DNA from: Chryseobacterium capnotolerans | GTDB lineage: Bacteria > Bacteroidota > Bacteroidia > Flavobacteriales > Weeksellaceae | Length of the DNA stretch: 64,000 nt | Assembly (NCBI RefSeq): GCF_021278965.1 | Contig: NZ_CP065589.1 | Coordinates: 2,051,001-2,115,000 of the forward strand | Direction: 5' to 3' | Shown here: one piece after another, positions 17,019 to 27,026 of the stretch | Layout: each line of letters starts with the position of its first letter | Numbering within the stretch: the stretch's first letter is position 1 | The notes under the pieces: generated by a model | The model's input: the letters and a program-made list of their open reading frames with translations, nothing else | What the model was told of the DNA's origin: nothing | The model's database searches: none | Translations under genes and position numbers: made by a program

Positions 17019-19159
17019 TTGTTTTTCAATGAAGTGATACACTTTATCAGATATTTTATGATACTTGGGGTGTAGCCTGCTTTATTCAGTACAAACCATA
17101 GCTTTGGAAATTGATATTCTTCATTGAGTATCTCAACTTCCAATATTCTTTTTTCCGCAGTTTTTCTGCTATCCAGAATAAAAAGATTTTGATTGGCCAG
17201 GCTCATCAAAAGAAGAGCGAGTGTGTTTTTTTTAACTGCAACATTATTGATGATACATAATTCGTATCCTTGAGATGCTTCATGAATGAAGTGTTCAAGC
17301 TGTTTTCTGGGCTGAAAAAGAATTTCATTTCCGGAAAGATCAATGATATTATCAGACTGATAAGGAAAGTTTCCTGCAATATCAATAAGAATCACTTTTC
17401 GGTGTTGCTTTTCAAGAGCTTTCATCGTGTTTTCGATGAGAAAAAGGTGATCTTTTTCTTTATCATAGGAAGTCACAGTAATGGTATTATGATCTTTAAG
17501 AATACCTTTAAGCTCCATTTCAGTAATATTTTGCAAAAGGCGTGAAATATTTTCGCTTTCATTCTTGATGTAAGGGGTGGTAAATGCTATAGGAATGTTG
17601 CTGTTTTTTTCTATGGTATACACATCATTTACCTTTGCTTTTGCATAATGTACCAAATAAATAGCTGCAATGGATGTAATCATACCTATAATAGCTGCTA
17701 CAATAATGATGATAGACCGTACAGGTGATACAGGACTTTTAGGAATTTCTCCGGGAGTAATTACTTTGTGGAAGGAAATTTTTGCAGATTTTGCTATTTC
17801 CGCATCAATGCGTTTCTCATTCAGGAAATTATAATTCTTTTCGTAGAGATTAAACTCCCTGTTCAATACATTGAGGATTCTTTCTTTCTCAGGCAGTCCT
17901 ACAAAAGCCTGTTCTGCAACTCCGATATCTTTGTTGATATCTCTATATTTGATCTGTAAATTTTTAGCGGTATTTTTGATGCTTTCGGTCTGATAATCTG
18001 TAAGATCTTTCAGTTTGGCATCAATTATTTTTACTTTTTCATGTTCTGGAGTATAGGTAAGCAGTAATTCTTTTTTCTCAGCCTGTAAATTTTTCATATT
18101 CTTTACCATTTCTGTAGAAAGTAAGTCGTTGAATGCTTCAAAGTTTGGGGCCAGTTCAAGATAATTACTTTTCCCCTGAGAGATGTAATTGTTGAGATAA
18201 TTAGCGGCATCCAGATTCATTTTTATATTGCTTTGTTGAATTTTCAGCTGGGAAATTTTTCTGAGATCTGTTTCTGTTTCCTGAGGAATATTAATGATAT
18301 TGTTGTGATCTCTGTAATTCTGAATCTGGTTTTCTGTACTGGTAAGCTTAGCCCTTGCCTCTTTAATTTCATTTTTAAGGAAAACCGTGGTAGTATCTGC
18401 TGCTTTATATTTACTCTCGATATAATCCTGAATGTAGGTTTCAGCAAGGGTATTAACAAATAATTCTGCTTTTTCAGGTACATTACTTTTAAAATTGATT
18501 CTGATAACCGGTACATCTTTATCTACAGAAACAATGTCCAGATTTTTATTGGTTTTCTCCAGAAGTTTTTCATGACTTAGAAATTCAAATTCATATTCAT
18601 CAATCATCTTGAGTCCCGGTTTAGAAAGAATGAAGTTTTTATTAAGAGTAATGAGTAATTTCCCTCCTGAAATAGTAATAGGTTCACCAAAATTTCCTTC
18701 TACAGCAGTTTCTTTTCCAGGAAGAGTAAGTTGAAATCTGTTATGTGAAAGAATTTTCAGGGAGAATTTTTTATCATAATTTTTATCTGAACTGAAGGTA
18801 CCTTCTACAAAAAAGGGAGTGTTTTTGAACAATTCTGCTGAATGCAGATCTCCTTTTCTGTAAATCTCTGTGGAAAACGGAAGTTTTGAAAGTGTTTTCT
18901 CAATAAGTGATGAGGATTTGAGAACTTCAATTTCTGTATTGATTTTATTGGCAGACGCAAAAACGTCGAAATCTTTAAATAAATTGGCGCTTGGAACTCC
19001 TTCCTGAGTATCTGCAAGTTTAAGCATGGCTGTACTCTCATAAATAGGAGTAACATATCCAAGATATTTTTTCGCTGCCAATATAGACAGTACTATAGCC
19101 AGAATAATAAAGGGAAGCCCTCTATACAGTGGTCTTATAAATCTAATGTTCTCGTTCAT
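17015..19159 (-). CDS. Wzc-like polysaccharide co-polymerase with degenerate kinase domain
   Basis: 714 residues. Membrane segment 1 (about 13-30) and segment 2 (about 487-510) flank a periplasmic domain with long coiled coils (about 250-450), the Wzz/GumC pattern of chain-length control. The C-terminal 180 residues correspond to the BY-kinase domain of Wzc but have lost the Walker A loop: the stretch after the strand TITVTS reads YDKEKDHLF, with no GKST. The A' motif is weakened to VILIDIAGN, and the usual C-terminal tyrosine cluster is absent. So it is probably a structural co-polymerase without tyrosine kinase activity. It forms a unit with the Wza-like gene 11 bp upstream. Confidence 0.85.
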   Translation of the reverse strand: MNENIRFIRPLYRGLPFIILAIVLSILAAKKYLGYVTPIYESTAMLKLADTQEGVPSANLFKDFDVFASANKINTEIEVLKSSSLIEKTLSKLPFSTEIYRKGDLHSAELFKNTPFFVEGTFSSDKNYDKKFSLKILSHNRFQLTLPGKETAVEGNFGEPITISGGKLLITLNKNFILSKPGLKMIDEYEFEFLSHEKLLEKTNKNLDIVSVDKDVPVIRINFKSNVPEKAELFVNTLAETYIQDYIESKYKAADTTTVFLKNEIKEARAKLTSTENQIQNYRDHNNIINIPQETETDLRKISQLKIQQSNIKMNLDAANYLNNYISQGKSNYLELAPNFEAFNDLLSTEMVKNMKNLQAEKKELLLTYTPEHEKVKIIDAKLKDLTDYQTESIKNTAKNLQIKYRDINKDIGVAEQAFVGLPEKERILNVLNREFNLYEKNYNFLNEKRIDAEIAKSAKISFHKVITPGEIPKSPVSPVRSIIIIVAAIIGMITSIAAIYLVHYAKAKVNDVYTIEKNSNIPIAFTTPYIKNESENISRLLQNITEMELKGILKDHNTITVTSYDKEKDHLFLIENTMKALEKQHRKVILIDIAGNFPYQSDNIIDLSGNEILFQPRKQLEHFIHEASQGYELCIINNVAVKKNTLALLLMSLANQNLFILDSRKTAEKRILEVEILNEEYQFPKLWFVLNKAGYTPSIIKYLIKCITSLKNK

Positions 19160-19170
19160 TTTTTTAGTTT

Positions 19171-19905
19171 TTAAAGAAGTCCTATCAGAAGTGTAGCGGC
19201 TGTAGCAAAAGGAATAATCGTAGAAATACGTTTATCAAAGTCTTTACTTTTCTTAGAAGGTACAATCACAAAGTCTCCGGGATGAAGCTGGGTATTCTGA
19301 TAACTGAAGTCTCCGGGAGTGGTCATATCTATATTGGTAACTCTTACATTTTCTCCTTCCTGGCGGAGAATCTTTACCGATTTCAGATTGGCATAAGATT
19401 CAAATCCGCCTGATTCAGATATAATTTCCATCAGGGTGTTCTGATCTTTATCTACATGTATTACGGCAGGGCTTTTAACCTCCCCCAGCACTGTAATTTC
19501 TTTGTTCACAACCTTTATATCAACAATAGGAGTTACCAGCCATCTTTTTAGTTTATCCTTTATTTCCTCTTTCAGCTCAGGGATTGTTTTTCCTACAACA
19601 TAAGTGGTTCCTAATCTTGGTAATTCTATATTTCCGTTTTTATCTACCAGAAGCCATTTTCCATATACCTCATTGGAGTTATAAATGCCATATACAGAGC
19701 CTACACTCAGGTCGTCCTGACCCCAGACAGAAAGCGTAATTTTATCATCTTTTCTGATCTGATACTGGTAAGTATCCTGATACTTAAAGTCTGCTTTATT
19801 TTCAGTAGGTTTCTTTTCTTCAAAAAGGTTTTGTGTCTTGCATGAAGAAAGCAATAAGAGCAGGAAAAGTAAAATAACCGGGTGGATGTTGATTCTGGTT
19901 TTCAT
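19171..19905 (-). CDS. Wza-like polysaccharide export lipoprotein
   Basis: 244 residues with a lipoprotein signal (LLLFLLLLLSSC, lipobox before Cys22). A Poly_export domain follows (YQYQIRKDDKITLSVWGQDD, about 48-67) and then a SLBB-like part (ITVLGEVKSPAVIHVDKDQN, about 133-152). A hydrophobic C-terminal end (IIPFATAATLLIGLL) may span the outer membrane, as the helix of Wza does. It would form the outer-membrane channel working with the Wzc-like protein. It lies 11 bp before that gene and 11 bp after the receiver-only gene, so all belong to the unit starting at 20354. Confidence 0.88.
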   Translation of the reverse strand: MKTRINIHPVILLFLLLLLSSCKTQNLFEEKKPTENKADFKYQDTYQYQIRKDDKITLSVWGQDDLSVGSVYGIYNSNEVYGKWLLVDKNGNIELPRLGTTYVVGKTIPELKEEIKDKLKRWLVTPIVDIKVVNKEITVLGEVKSPAVIHVDKDQNTLMEIISESGGFESYANLKSVKILRQEGENVRVTNIDMTTPGDFSYQNTQLHPGDFVIVPSKKSKDFDKRISTIIPFATAATLLIGLL

Positions 19906-19916
19906 AGTTTATTTTT

Positions 19917-20354
19917 TTAAAAAAACATAGAAAAGAGACGGAAGATGCCATTGTTTCTGTTGCCTTTATCAATTTCTTCCTGTATCTTTAGAATTCTGTT
20001 GATTGTACTCTGCATTTTCTGACATACAGTGTTATCTTTGACCAGATAATCAAAAGCTCCGTATTTCAAAGCGTCTACTGCAATATTGATTTCCTTTTGT
20101 CCGGAAACCATAATGACATAAATATTAGGATTATATCTTTTAATTTTTTTAAGGGTTTCAAAACCGTTCATGTCATCCATACTATGATCCAGAAAGATGA
20201 TATCAGGCTTAAGATCAAGACTATTCAGACATTCGTCTCCCGTACCGAAGTAGAGAATGTCAGTATAATTAAGGTTTTTGAGATACTGCTCATAAGCATT
20301 TGCACAGAACAGATCATCGTCTACAATAAAGAATTTTAATTGATTAGGATTCAT
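19917..20354 (-). CDS. Receiver-only response regulator
   Basis: 145 residues, essentially one REC domain: acidic pocket VDDD (11-14), phosphoacceptor D56 in DIIFLDHSMDD, conserved SG and the late lysine in YLVKD. A short tail (about 125-145) has no output domain. Its N-terminus and D56 region resemble the REC domain of the sigma-54 activator at 24057-25402, so both probably take phosphate from the same hybrid kinase. It is the first gene of the wza-wzc-wzx unit, which starts after an enhancer-like palindrome and a -24/-12-like element. It may be a phosphate sink or act on an export protein; not known. Confidence 0.85.
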   Translation of the reverse strand: MNPNQLKFFIVDDDLFCANAYEQYLKNLNYTDILYFGTGDECLNSLDLKPDIIFLDHSMDDMNGFETLKKIKRYNPNIYVIMVSGQKEINIAVDALKYGAFDYLVKDNTVCQKMQSTINRILKIQEEIDKGNRNNGIFRLFSMFF

Positions 20355-20376
20355 TGTGTATATTTTTTAAAAATAA

Positions 20377-20394
20377 AATCATATACAATGCCTT
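20377..20394 (-). promoter_or_regulatory. Possible -24/-12 (sigma-54-like) promoter
   Basis: AAGGCATTGTATATGATT on the minus strand shares AAGGCA at the -24 side and GATT at the -12 side (GG-N10-GA) with the candidate at 7826-7843. It lies 22 bp from the ATG at 20354 and 43 bp downstream of the palindrome at 20436-20450. Confidence 0.4.
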
Positions 20395-20435
20395 GGTTTA
20401 ATTATTTGATTGTCAATTACTTGTGCTTTTGTCAT

Positions 20436-20469
20436 TTCCATTTTATGGAAAATAAGCTGATTTTTGGAA
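20436..20469 (-). promoter_or_regulatory. Candidate enhancer (UAS) of the sigma-54 activator, copy 3
   Basis: Palindrome TTCCATAAAATGGAA (minus strand) at 20436-20450 with an upstream TTCCA half-site at 20465-20469 (offset 19). Same layout as the copies at 7897 and 13351; the start it serves is at 20354. Confidence 0.6.
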
Positions 20470-20498
20470 AAAAATATGGAGAATAAAATCAACAAAAA

Positions 20499-20525
20499 AG
20501 CCTCATGTTTTCATTACACGAGGCT
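20499..20525 (-). terminator. Intrinsic terminator after the hybrid kinase gene
   Basis: AAGCCTCATGT pairs with ACACGAGGCTT (one mismatch), and on the minus strand the stem is followed by CTTTTTTG. It lies 22 bp after the kinase stop at 20547 and separates the regulator genes from the wza unit. Confidence 0.75.
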
Positions 20526-20546
20526 TCTGTTTTGGGGAATAATCTA

Positions 20547-23500
20547 TTATTCATTTGCTTTTAAGAGCTTTATTACTTCATAAAGAGTTTTTTCTATTGT
20601 GTCAGAAAGGTGTTGTATTTCTAAAAGTAATTCTGAGGTTTGCTCCTCCTCTTTTGCTTTTATTTCGAGTGTTCTGATATCTTCAACGATGGAATGAATG
20701 CCCATAGCTTCTACACCAGGTCTTATTTTATGCATCAATTTAGCCATTTCATGATAATTTTGCGATTGAAAGCAGGTACGCATCTGTACAATGGCACTTT
20801 CGGTCTGACTAATGAATATGGAAATCATTTTTTTTACAAATTCCTCGTCACCTCTGCTTAACGTACGAATGCCACCAAGATCATAAAGATGAGAATCTGA
20901 AGTTTCCGTAGTTTTATTTTTATAGCCCGATGCTTTTGAAAGCTTAGTATACTTATAAAGCACTTCCAGGAGTATTTCTTCCGAAAACGGTTTGGTAACA
21001 TAGTCATTCATGCCTGCTGATTTACATTTTTCAATTTCTGTTTTGAACGCATTGGCTGTAAGGGCAATAATGGGTGTGGTTAAGAGGTATTTTTTTCTAA
21101 GGATTTGAGTAGTTTCTATTCCATCAAGTTCCGGCATCTGAATATCCATCAGAATAATATCAAACTTTTCTTTCTTTAAGATCTGTATTGCCTGCTTACC
21201 GTTTTCAGCTTCCGTTACATTACATTCAAAATTCTGAAGTGTATTTTGGGCTACTACCCTGTTCATCTCATTATCTTCTACGAGCAGAACTTTAATCCCG
21301 GCAACAGAAGTGGCAGGGTAATTTTCTTTTTATCAGTATTTTGCTCAAGAAACCCTTTATAGAGAGATAAAGTAATTTGTATGACCGTACCTTTATTTTT
21401 TTCACTTTCAATGTTAATCTTGCCATGCATTAGCTTTACCAATTCCTGGGTAATAGCCATTCCAAGACCGGTTCCACCAAATCTTCTTGCAATACTTTCA
21501 TCTTCCTGATAGAATTTTTTGAAAATTTTGTCGGCAAAGCCTTTGCTCATCCCAATTCCGGTGTCAGAAACCATCAAACTGATTTTCTGAGTAGACGGGT
21601 GATCTTCCAATACCCTGCATTCTACTTTGATTTCACCTTTCTGGGTAAACTTTAACGAGTTCCCGACCAGGTTGAAAAGGATTTGTTCTATTCTTAACGG
21701 ATCTCCTTTGAAAGCAGAAGCCATATCCGGTGAATATTGTGAATAGAGTTTTAATTTTTTTTGTTTTGCTTTAGGACTGAGTATATTAATAATATTGTTA
21801 ATAGAGTCTTTTAAAGAAAAATCTTTCACCTCGAGGGACATTTCACCTGATTCAATTTTAGAAATATCCAGGATATTATTAATAATTGATAGAAGGTGTC
21901 TAGAAGCCTGGGTACTGTTTTCTACCAGGACAGCCTGAGATGAAGATAACTTTTGCCTTTCCAGTTCACGTAAAAATCCGATAATGGCATTAAGTGGCGT
22001 TCTGATTTCATGGCTCATCGTAGCAAGAAATACTTCCTTGGCTTTTGAGGCTTCCTGAGCCTTATCTTTTTGCTTTTGGAGGTCTTCTTCAAGCCTTTTC
22101 TGATCTGTAATGTCCAGGTGTATTCCTATGGAACCTATAAGATTGCCTTTATCATCATAATTGGGAGCTCCGCTTATTGCCCACCATCTCAGTTCTCCAG
22201 CCTTATTTTTTACGGGCACCTGGTATACACTGGAAACTCCGCTTCTTCGCAGCTGGATTTGTTTTTTTACCAATTCTACATCCTTTTCATGATGTATAAA
22301 AAGATCAGCAGGGTTTCTGCCCAGAATTTCCTCTACTTCATAACCGGAAACATTACAGAAGCTCTGATTGGCATATTGTATAACCTCATTCATATCTACT
22401 TCAAGAAGTCCCAGATTCATATTGGCAATCATATTCCGGTATTTCTGTTCCTGTAGTTTCATAGTATGCTCTATTCTTTTTCTTTCTGAAATATCCTGAA
22501 TAAAAGAACAATAAAACTCTTGTTCTTGTTGTTGGAATGAAATGATGGATATTTCCATAGGAAATTCTTCGCCGGATTTTCTGATAGCCGGAAGCTGAAT
22601 TTGTCTGTTAAGAACCGAGTTTTTTTCGTCTGCTACATAGTTTTTATAGCTCTCTACTTTTTTTTGTGGAATAATGGTTTCAAAGATATTTCTGCCTATG
22701 ACTTCATTTTTCTGCCAGCCAAATATGGTTTCTGCGCTTTTATTCCAGAATATAATTTCACCAACAGAGTTTATGGTGATAATGGCATTAATGGCTGAAT
22801 CCATAATCAGCTGGCTTCTTTGTTCACTCTGCTGTAAAAGGCCTTGGTTGGTTATTTTTTCTGTAACATCTCCAAATTTCCAGATATGACCATCCTGTTT
22901 ATTTCTAGTCTCAAAATTAAAATGATCAATTTCTAAAAACCTTCTGTCCCATGTTTCAGCAAGTCTTCCCATGACCTTCTGATCTTGGCTTTCTCCAATT
23001 ATTTTTTCTAAAAGATCATCTTCTTTGAAGTGGTCATTTATTTTTATTTCAGACAGTTTTTTGCCTATAATTTCTGAAGGGATTCTATTGGTTTTAAAAA
23101 TTTCACAGAAAAGCTCATTGGTGAAAAGAATACGTCCCTGAGGATCTTCCATCAATATTCCATACTGAAGATTAGAAATAAAGGTTTTGAGAAGCTCCAG
23201 AGTCTGGGTAAGGTTGCTTTTAATTATAAACCTTTCCTGAGCATTTACCAGAACTTTTGAAAAAGAGTAAGTAATTCTGTTTCGGTATCACTGAAATGAT
23301 GAAGTTTTCTTACCCAGTCAAAACCAATAAATCCTGTACATGATTCTTTTGACATCATGGGGATTACCATAAGGCTTTTGATATCCTGTGAAGAAAGAAG
23401 TTCTTTAAGGTTTCCATCATTTAAATTCTTTACACTGGGTATTGTAATGCTTTTCCCTGCCTTATTGGCTTCTACCCATTCCGGAATTGCTTCAAGAGGT

Positions 23501-24014
23501 ACATTCTGCAGATCATCCATCTGGGGTATAGTTCCGGAAGAACAGTATTCATAGGTATTGGAACATGTTCCTGCTTCAAAATTATAACTGAATATATAAG
23601 CTCTGTCAGCTTTTACAAAGTCTGCCATTTCTTTGAGCGACCTGTTCATGGCAGTATCTATCATTTCGAAAGAAATATTGATATAATCTGATGAAATCTC
23701 CATCAACAGCTTTTTCAGTTTATTCTGCTCAGTCAGCGCTGCCATTATTTCTTTTTTGTCTGTATCTGGCGGGAAATATAATCGATAAGCTGAAAACTGT
23801 TACGTAAAGTAATAGCTTTGATCTCCTTGTCTAAATGTTCTGTTTCCTTATAAATATATTCAATAGAGTCCTGCGGGATATCTTTTTTAGCCTTATCGAA
23901 AGATTGATAAGATAGATTAACAGCCTGAATAAACCGAGTAAGATCCGGATCTGAAAGATGATCTTGTGTAAGAAACTTTTTTATTTGACTTTCAAGTAAT
24001 TGATGAAATTCCAT
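20547..24014 (-). CDS. Hybrid sensor histidine kinase (GAF, PAS repeats, HisKA, HATPase, REC, HPt), three frameshifts
   Basis: Four fragments in a row make one protein of about 1,150 residues. Order: an N-terminal helical region (MEFHQLLESQIKKFLTQD), a GAF domain (DRAYIFSYNFEAGTC), a degenerate PAS and then two clear PAS domains each with a PAC end (ITINSVGEIIFWNKSAETIF; GLLEVDMNEVIQYANQSF). Next come HisKA with the phospho-His in SHEIRTPLNAIIGF, HATPase (NLVGNSLKFTQKG, DTGIGMS, GGTGLGMAI), REC (DIILMDIQMPELDG) and an HPt-like domain (LMHKIRPGVEAMG). Single-base changes in runs at 23771-23773, 23260-23264 and 21316-21318 restore the frame; the last recovers the REC start VLLVEDNEMN. No membrane segment is seen, so it senses a cytoplasmic signal. 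It lies just after the sigma-54 activator gene and probably feeds it phosphate. Confidence 0.85.
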
Positions 24015-24056
24015 GATGTCTTTTGGGGATTGGTTATACTGTTAGAAAATCATGAT

Positions 24057-25402
24057 CTATTTGTTCTGTAAAAGATTATAAATAGTTGATTTGCCAATAT
24101 CTAAAACCTGTGCAGTTTTCATAACATCATTATTATTTTTCTTAAGGTGATAAAGAATAATCTCTGTAGTAAATTGTTTAAGTGTTTTTTCTGCAGAAAT
24201 GAAAAGGTCTTCTTTATTTCCTATGGGGTTAAAATGAATGTCTTCCGGTTGTATTTCATTGTCATCTGCCATTACACAAGCCAGATCAATAACAGATTTA
24301 AGCTCGCGGACATTCCCGGGAAACGGATATTTTGTAAGCTTGTTCATTGCTTCGCTACTAAGTGCAAAGGGATTCATTCCGTTTTCTTTAGCAAATAATT
24401 TGATGAAATGTCTGGCCAGAATAATAACATCCTGATCTCTGTCACGGAGAGGAGGTAATTCTATAGGTAAGCCTACGATTCTATAGTACAGATCCTCACG
24501 AAAGTTTCCTTTTTTACTTCTTCTGCAAGGTTTTTATGGGTGGCAATAATAAGCCTGGCATCGAATTTTATTTTCTGTGTTCCGCCTATTCTTGTAACTT
24601 CTCTTTCCTGTAAAGCTCTTAGTAATTTGCTTTGGAGATTGATGTCCAATTCTGCAATTTCATCGAGGAAAATAGTCCCTCCATCTGCCTGTTCAAATTT
24701 TCCGGAACTTTTGGATAAAGCTCCTGTAAAAGCTCCTTTTTCATGTCCAAAAAATTCACTCTCAATAAGTTCCTTCGGAATTGCGGCCATATTGATGGCA
24801 ACAAAGGGTTTATTTTTACGGTCAGAATTATAATGAATGGTTTTGGCCACTACTTCTTTTCCAGTACCGGTTTCACCTGTAATAGATACATTGATATTGG
24901 TTTTTACAGCTTTACTGATCTTTTTGAAAACCTCCTTTATGGCATCACTTTGGCCTATAATGTTTTTTTCAAAAGAATATTTTTTTTCAAGTTCTTCTTT
25001 CAGTTCCTCTACTTCTTTTTTCAGAGAAATCGTTTCTTTCACCTTGAGGATGCTGTTCCATAACATTTCTTTGGTGTGTTCATTTTTCACGATATAATCA
25101 TGGGCACCTGATTTTAGAAAATTGATTGCCGTCTCAATATCGTCCTGGCCGCTAATAATAATGATTGGGACAGAGGGCTGTGCTTCCTTGAGTTTTTTAA
25201 ACAGAACATCTCCTTTCATATCAGGCAGGCCAAAATCAATACAGATAATATCCGGATTGAGATATAAGCCGGACAAACAATCTTTTGCTGTATCAAATGC
25301 AATGATTTCATGATCAGGATTAAGGGAGAGATGATATTTTAACATTTCACTAAAAAACATATCATCTTCCACAATGAATATTTTTGTGTAATTTGGTTTC
25401 AT
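24057..25402 (-). CDS. Sigma-54-dependent response regulator (REC-AAA+-Fis), frameshifted near 24508
   Basis: About 448 residues. REC domain 1-120 with D56 (DIICIDFGLPD), then the AAA+ sigma-54 interaction domain: Walker A GETGTGKE, the sigma-54 contact loop GAFTGA, Walker B GGTIFLDEI. The last 40 residues form a Fis-type helix-turn-helix (DVMKTAQVLDIGKSTIYNLL). The first fragment stops after AEEVKKETF. One more G near 24508-24509 gives AEEVKKGNFREDLYYRI, the normal family sequence, joined to RHFIKLFAKENGMNP. It is the top gene of the cluster and the likely activator of the units preceded by TTCCA-N5-TGGAA. Confidence 0.9.
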
Positions 25403-25929
25403 AAGTAATTATTAAAACAAATTTATCAAATAATATGTCATTTTTTAGCTATAGATAGTATTTTGTTTTAAAAAATACATTTTATTATTCCTGGTAGTGA
25501 TTTTGATCATTTTTAGTATTTTGATTTTTAGATGATTGGTTTTGTTTTTTAATTCTCCGTATGGAGATTTTATGAAAATGGTCAAATATTTTGAAAAGGT
25601 TCTAATCTTTGAAATATTTTCTGTTACTGAAAGAACGATATAGGCTACAAGCGCCTTTTCAGATAAAGATATCTAAGCCTTTCTGGTTTCTTCTGTTGTT
25701 ACTGATATATTAATACTGTTTGTTCGGTTAGTGTAAAGATTGATATTTTAAAATTAACTGGAAATGAATAGATTATAATAAAAGTAAAAGATGAAAACGA
25801 ACAGCTTTTAATATTTAAGTTTAATGATAGACCATTGTAACTTTTTTGTGTATATGTTTGACATATTGTATATTAAAGTGAATATTACTTGAATATAAAT
25901 GATTTAAAAATAAAAAATATAACACGATT
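25403..25929. other. Intergenic region of 527 bp: regulatory DNA and a decayed gene fragment
   Basis: AT-rich DNA between divergent genes. It holds the pseudogene fragment at 25607-25745 and an isolated small inverted repeat TCTCCGTATGGAGA near 25553-25566, about 150 bp upstream of the sigma-54 activator gene. A TATGTTTG at 25853-25860 fits the Bacteroidota -7 element for the hydrolase gene at 25930, though its -33 partner is not clear. No other open frame of note. Confidence 0.5.
25607..25745 (-). pseudogene. Decayed 5' fragment duplicating the gene at 3734-4216
   Basis: Read on the minus strand from 25708 this translates as ISVTTEETRKA, stop, ISLSEKALVAYIVLS and VTENISK. The intact gene at 4216 reads MSVTAEGARKAQLSLSERAP, then VAHAVLSGAENISK. 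The frame is the same, the start ATG is ATA, and one glutamine codon has become a stop. Similarity goes on upstream of the start (to about 25745 against about 4255), so the promoter region was copied too. Everything after about codon 34 is missing. Confidence 0.75.
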
Positions 25930-27018
25930 ATGAGATATCCAATTATATCAGTTCTTACTTTATTATTTTCATTTATAGTGTTTGGACAAGGTCAAAAACC
26001 CGGTAATGAATACCATGAAGCCCGGGAAATTATCAAAGATCTGGATTCTATAGTTGCTCCTAATGGAATTCAGGAAAGGTATAAAGCAACTATTGGTGGT
26101 GCTAAACAATGGGTATATGTTCGCGGGCAGAATAAAGAAAATCCTGTGATTTTATTTGTACATGGCGGTCCGGCCTCTCCTATTGCTCCGGTGATGTGGA
26201 TGTTTCAGAGGCCTATCGAAGAATATTTTACAATGGTAAACTATGACCAGAGAGCATCCGGTAAAACCTATAATGCCAATGATACATTAAGTTTAAAGAA
26301 TACCATTAATATCAATCAATATGTAGATGATGCCATAGAAATAGCTGAATTGATTAAGGAAAAATATAAAAAGAAAAAAGTCCTTCTTATAGGGCATAGC
26401 TGGGGAACAATAATCTCTATGAAAGCTGCATTGAAGAGGCCGGACCTGTTCTATGCTTATGTTGGAATCGGGCAGATTATCAATACCAGGGATAATGAAC
26501 GGTTAAGTGTTGATTTTGCAGTAAAAGAAGCTACCCGTCTGAAAAATGATGTTGCTTTAAAGGAGTTAGCTTCCATAGCACCTTATCCGGGAAATACTCC
26601 GATTACCCGGCAGAGAATCATTATTGCGAGGAAGTGGCCTCAATATTATGGTGGCTTGACGGCTTACAGAAACAATTCCAGATATTTCTTTCAGGCTCCC
26701 CTGCTGTCGCCGGAATATTCGTATGATGATGCTGAAGCTATTGGAAAAGGAAGTTTATTTACTCTTTCAAAAGTACTTTCCGAGTTTTTGGATACAGATT
26801 TTAAAAATGTGAAAACATTCCCGATTCCGGTTTTTATGTTCATGGGAAGACATGATTATACCACCCCATCAGCACCTACTGATGAATGGCTTAAAAACGT
26901 AAAAGCTCCTTTTAAAAAGGGAATATGGTTTGAAAACTCAGCCCATTTAATTCCTTTTGAAGAACCGGGAAAAATGCTGGTTACTTTACTGAATGATGTT
27001 CAACCGGTCTGTAAATAG
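25930..27018 (+). CDS. Secreted S33-family alpha/beta hydrolase (prolyl aminopeptidase-like)
   Basis: 362 residues with a signal peptide (MRYPIISVLTLLFSFIVFGQ). The fold is that of proline iminopeptidases: oxyanion-hole HGGPASP (about 77-83), nucleophile elbow GHSWGT (Ser about 159), an Asp in GRHDYTTP (about 305-312) and a late His in NSAHLIPFE. Family S33 includes enzymes that free N-terminal proline but also many esterases and epoxide hydrolases, so the substrate is open. It stands alone between a 527 bp intergenic region and a convergent GNAT gene. Confidence 0.8.
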   Translation: MRYPIISVLTLLFSFIVFGQGQKPGNEYHEAREIIKDLDSIVAPNGIQERYKATIGGAKQWVYVRGQNKENPVILFVHGGPASPIAPVMWMFQRPIEEYFTMVNYDQRASGKTYNANDTLSLKNTININQYVDDAIEIAELIKEKYKKKKVLLIGHSWGTIISMKAALKRPDLFYAYVGIGQIINTRDNERLSVDFAVKEATRLKNDVALKELASIAPYPGNTPITRQRIIIARKWPQYYGGLTAYRNNSRYFFQAPLLSPEYSYDDAEAIGKGSLFTLSKVLSEFLDTDFKNVKTFPIPVFMFMGRHDYTTPSAPTDEWLKNVKAPFKKGIWFENSAHLIPFEEPGKMLVTLLNDVQPVCK

Positions 27019-27026
27019 CAGAATGA

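Noticed and set aside
25553..25566. TCTCCGTATGGAGA as an operator of the sigma-54 activator gene
   Set aside because: Single copy, short arms, about 150 bp from the gene; could be chance.
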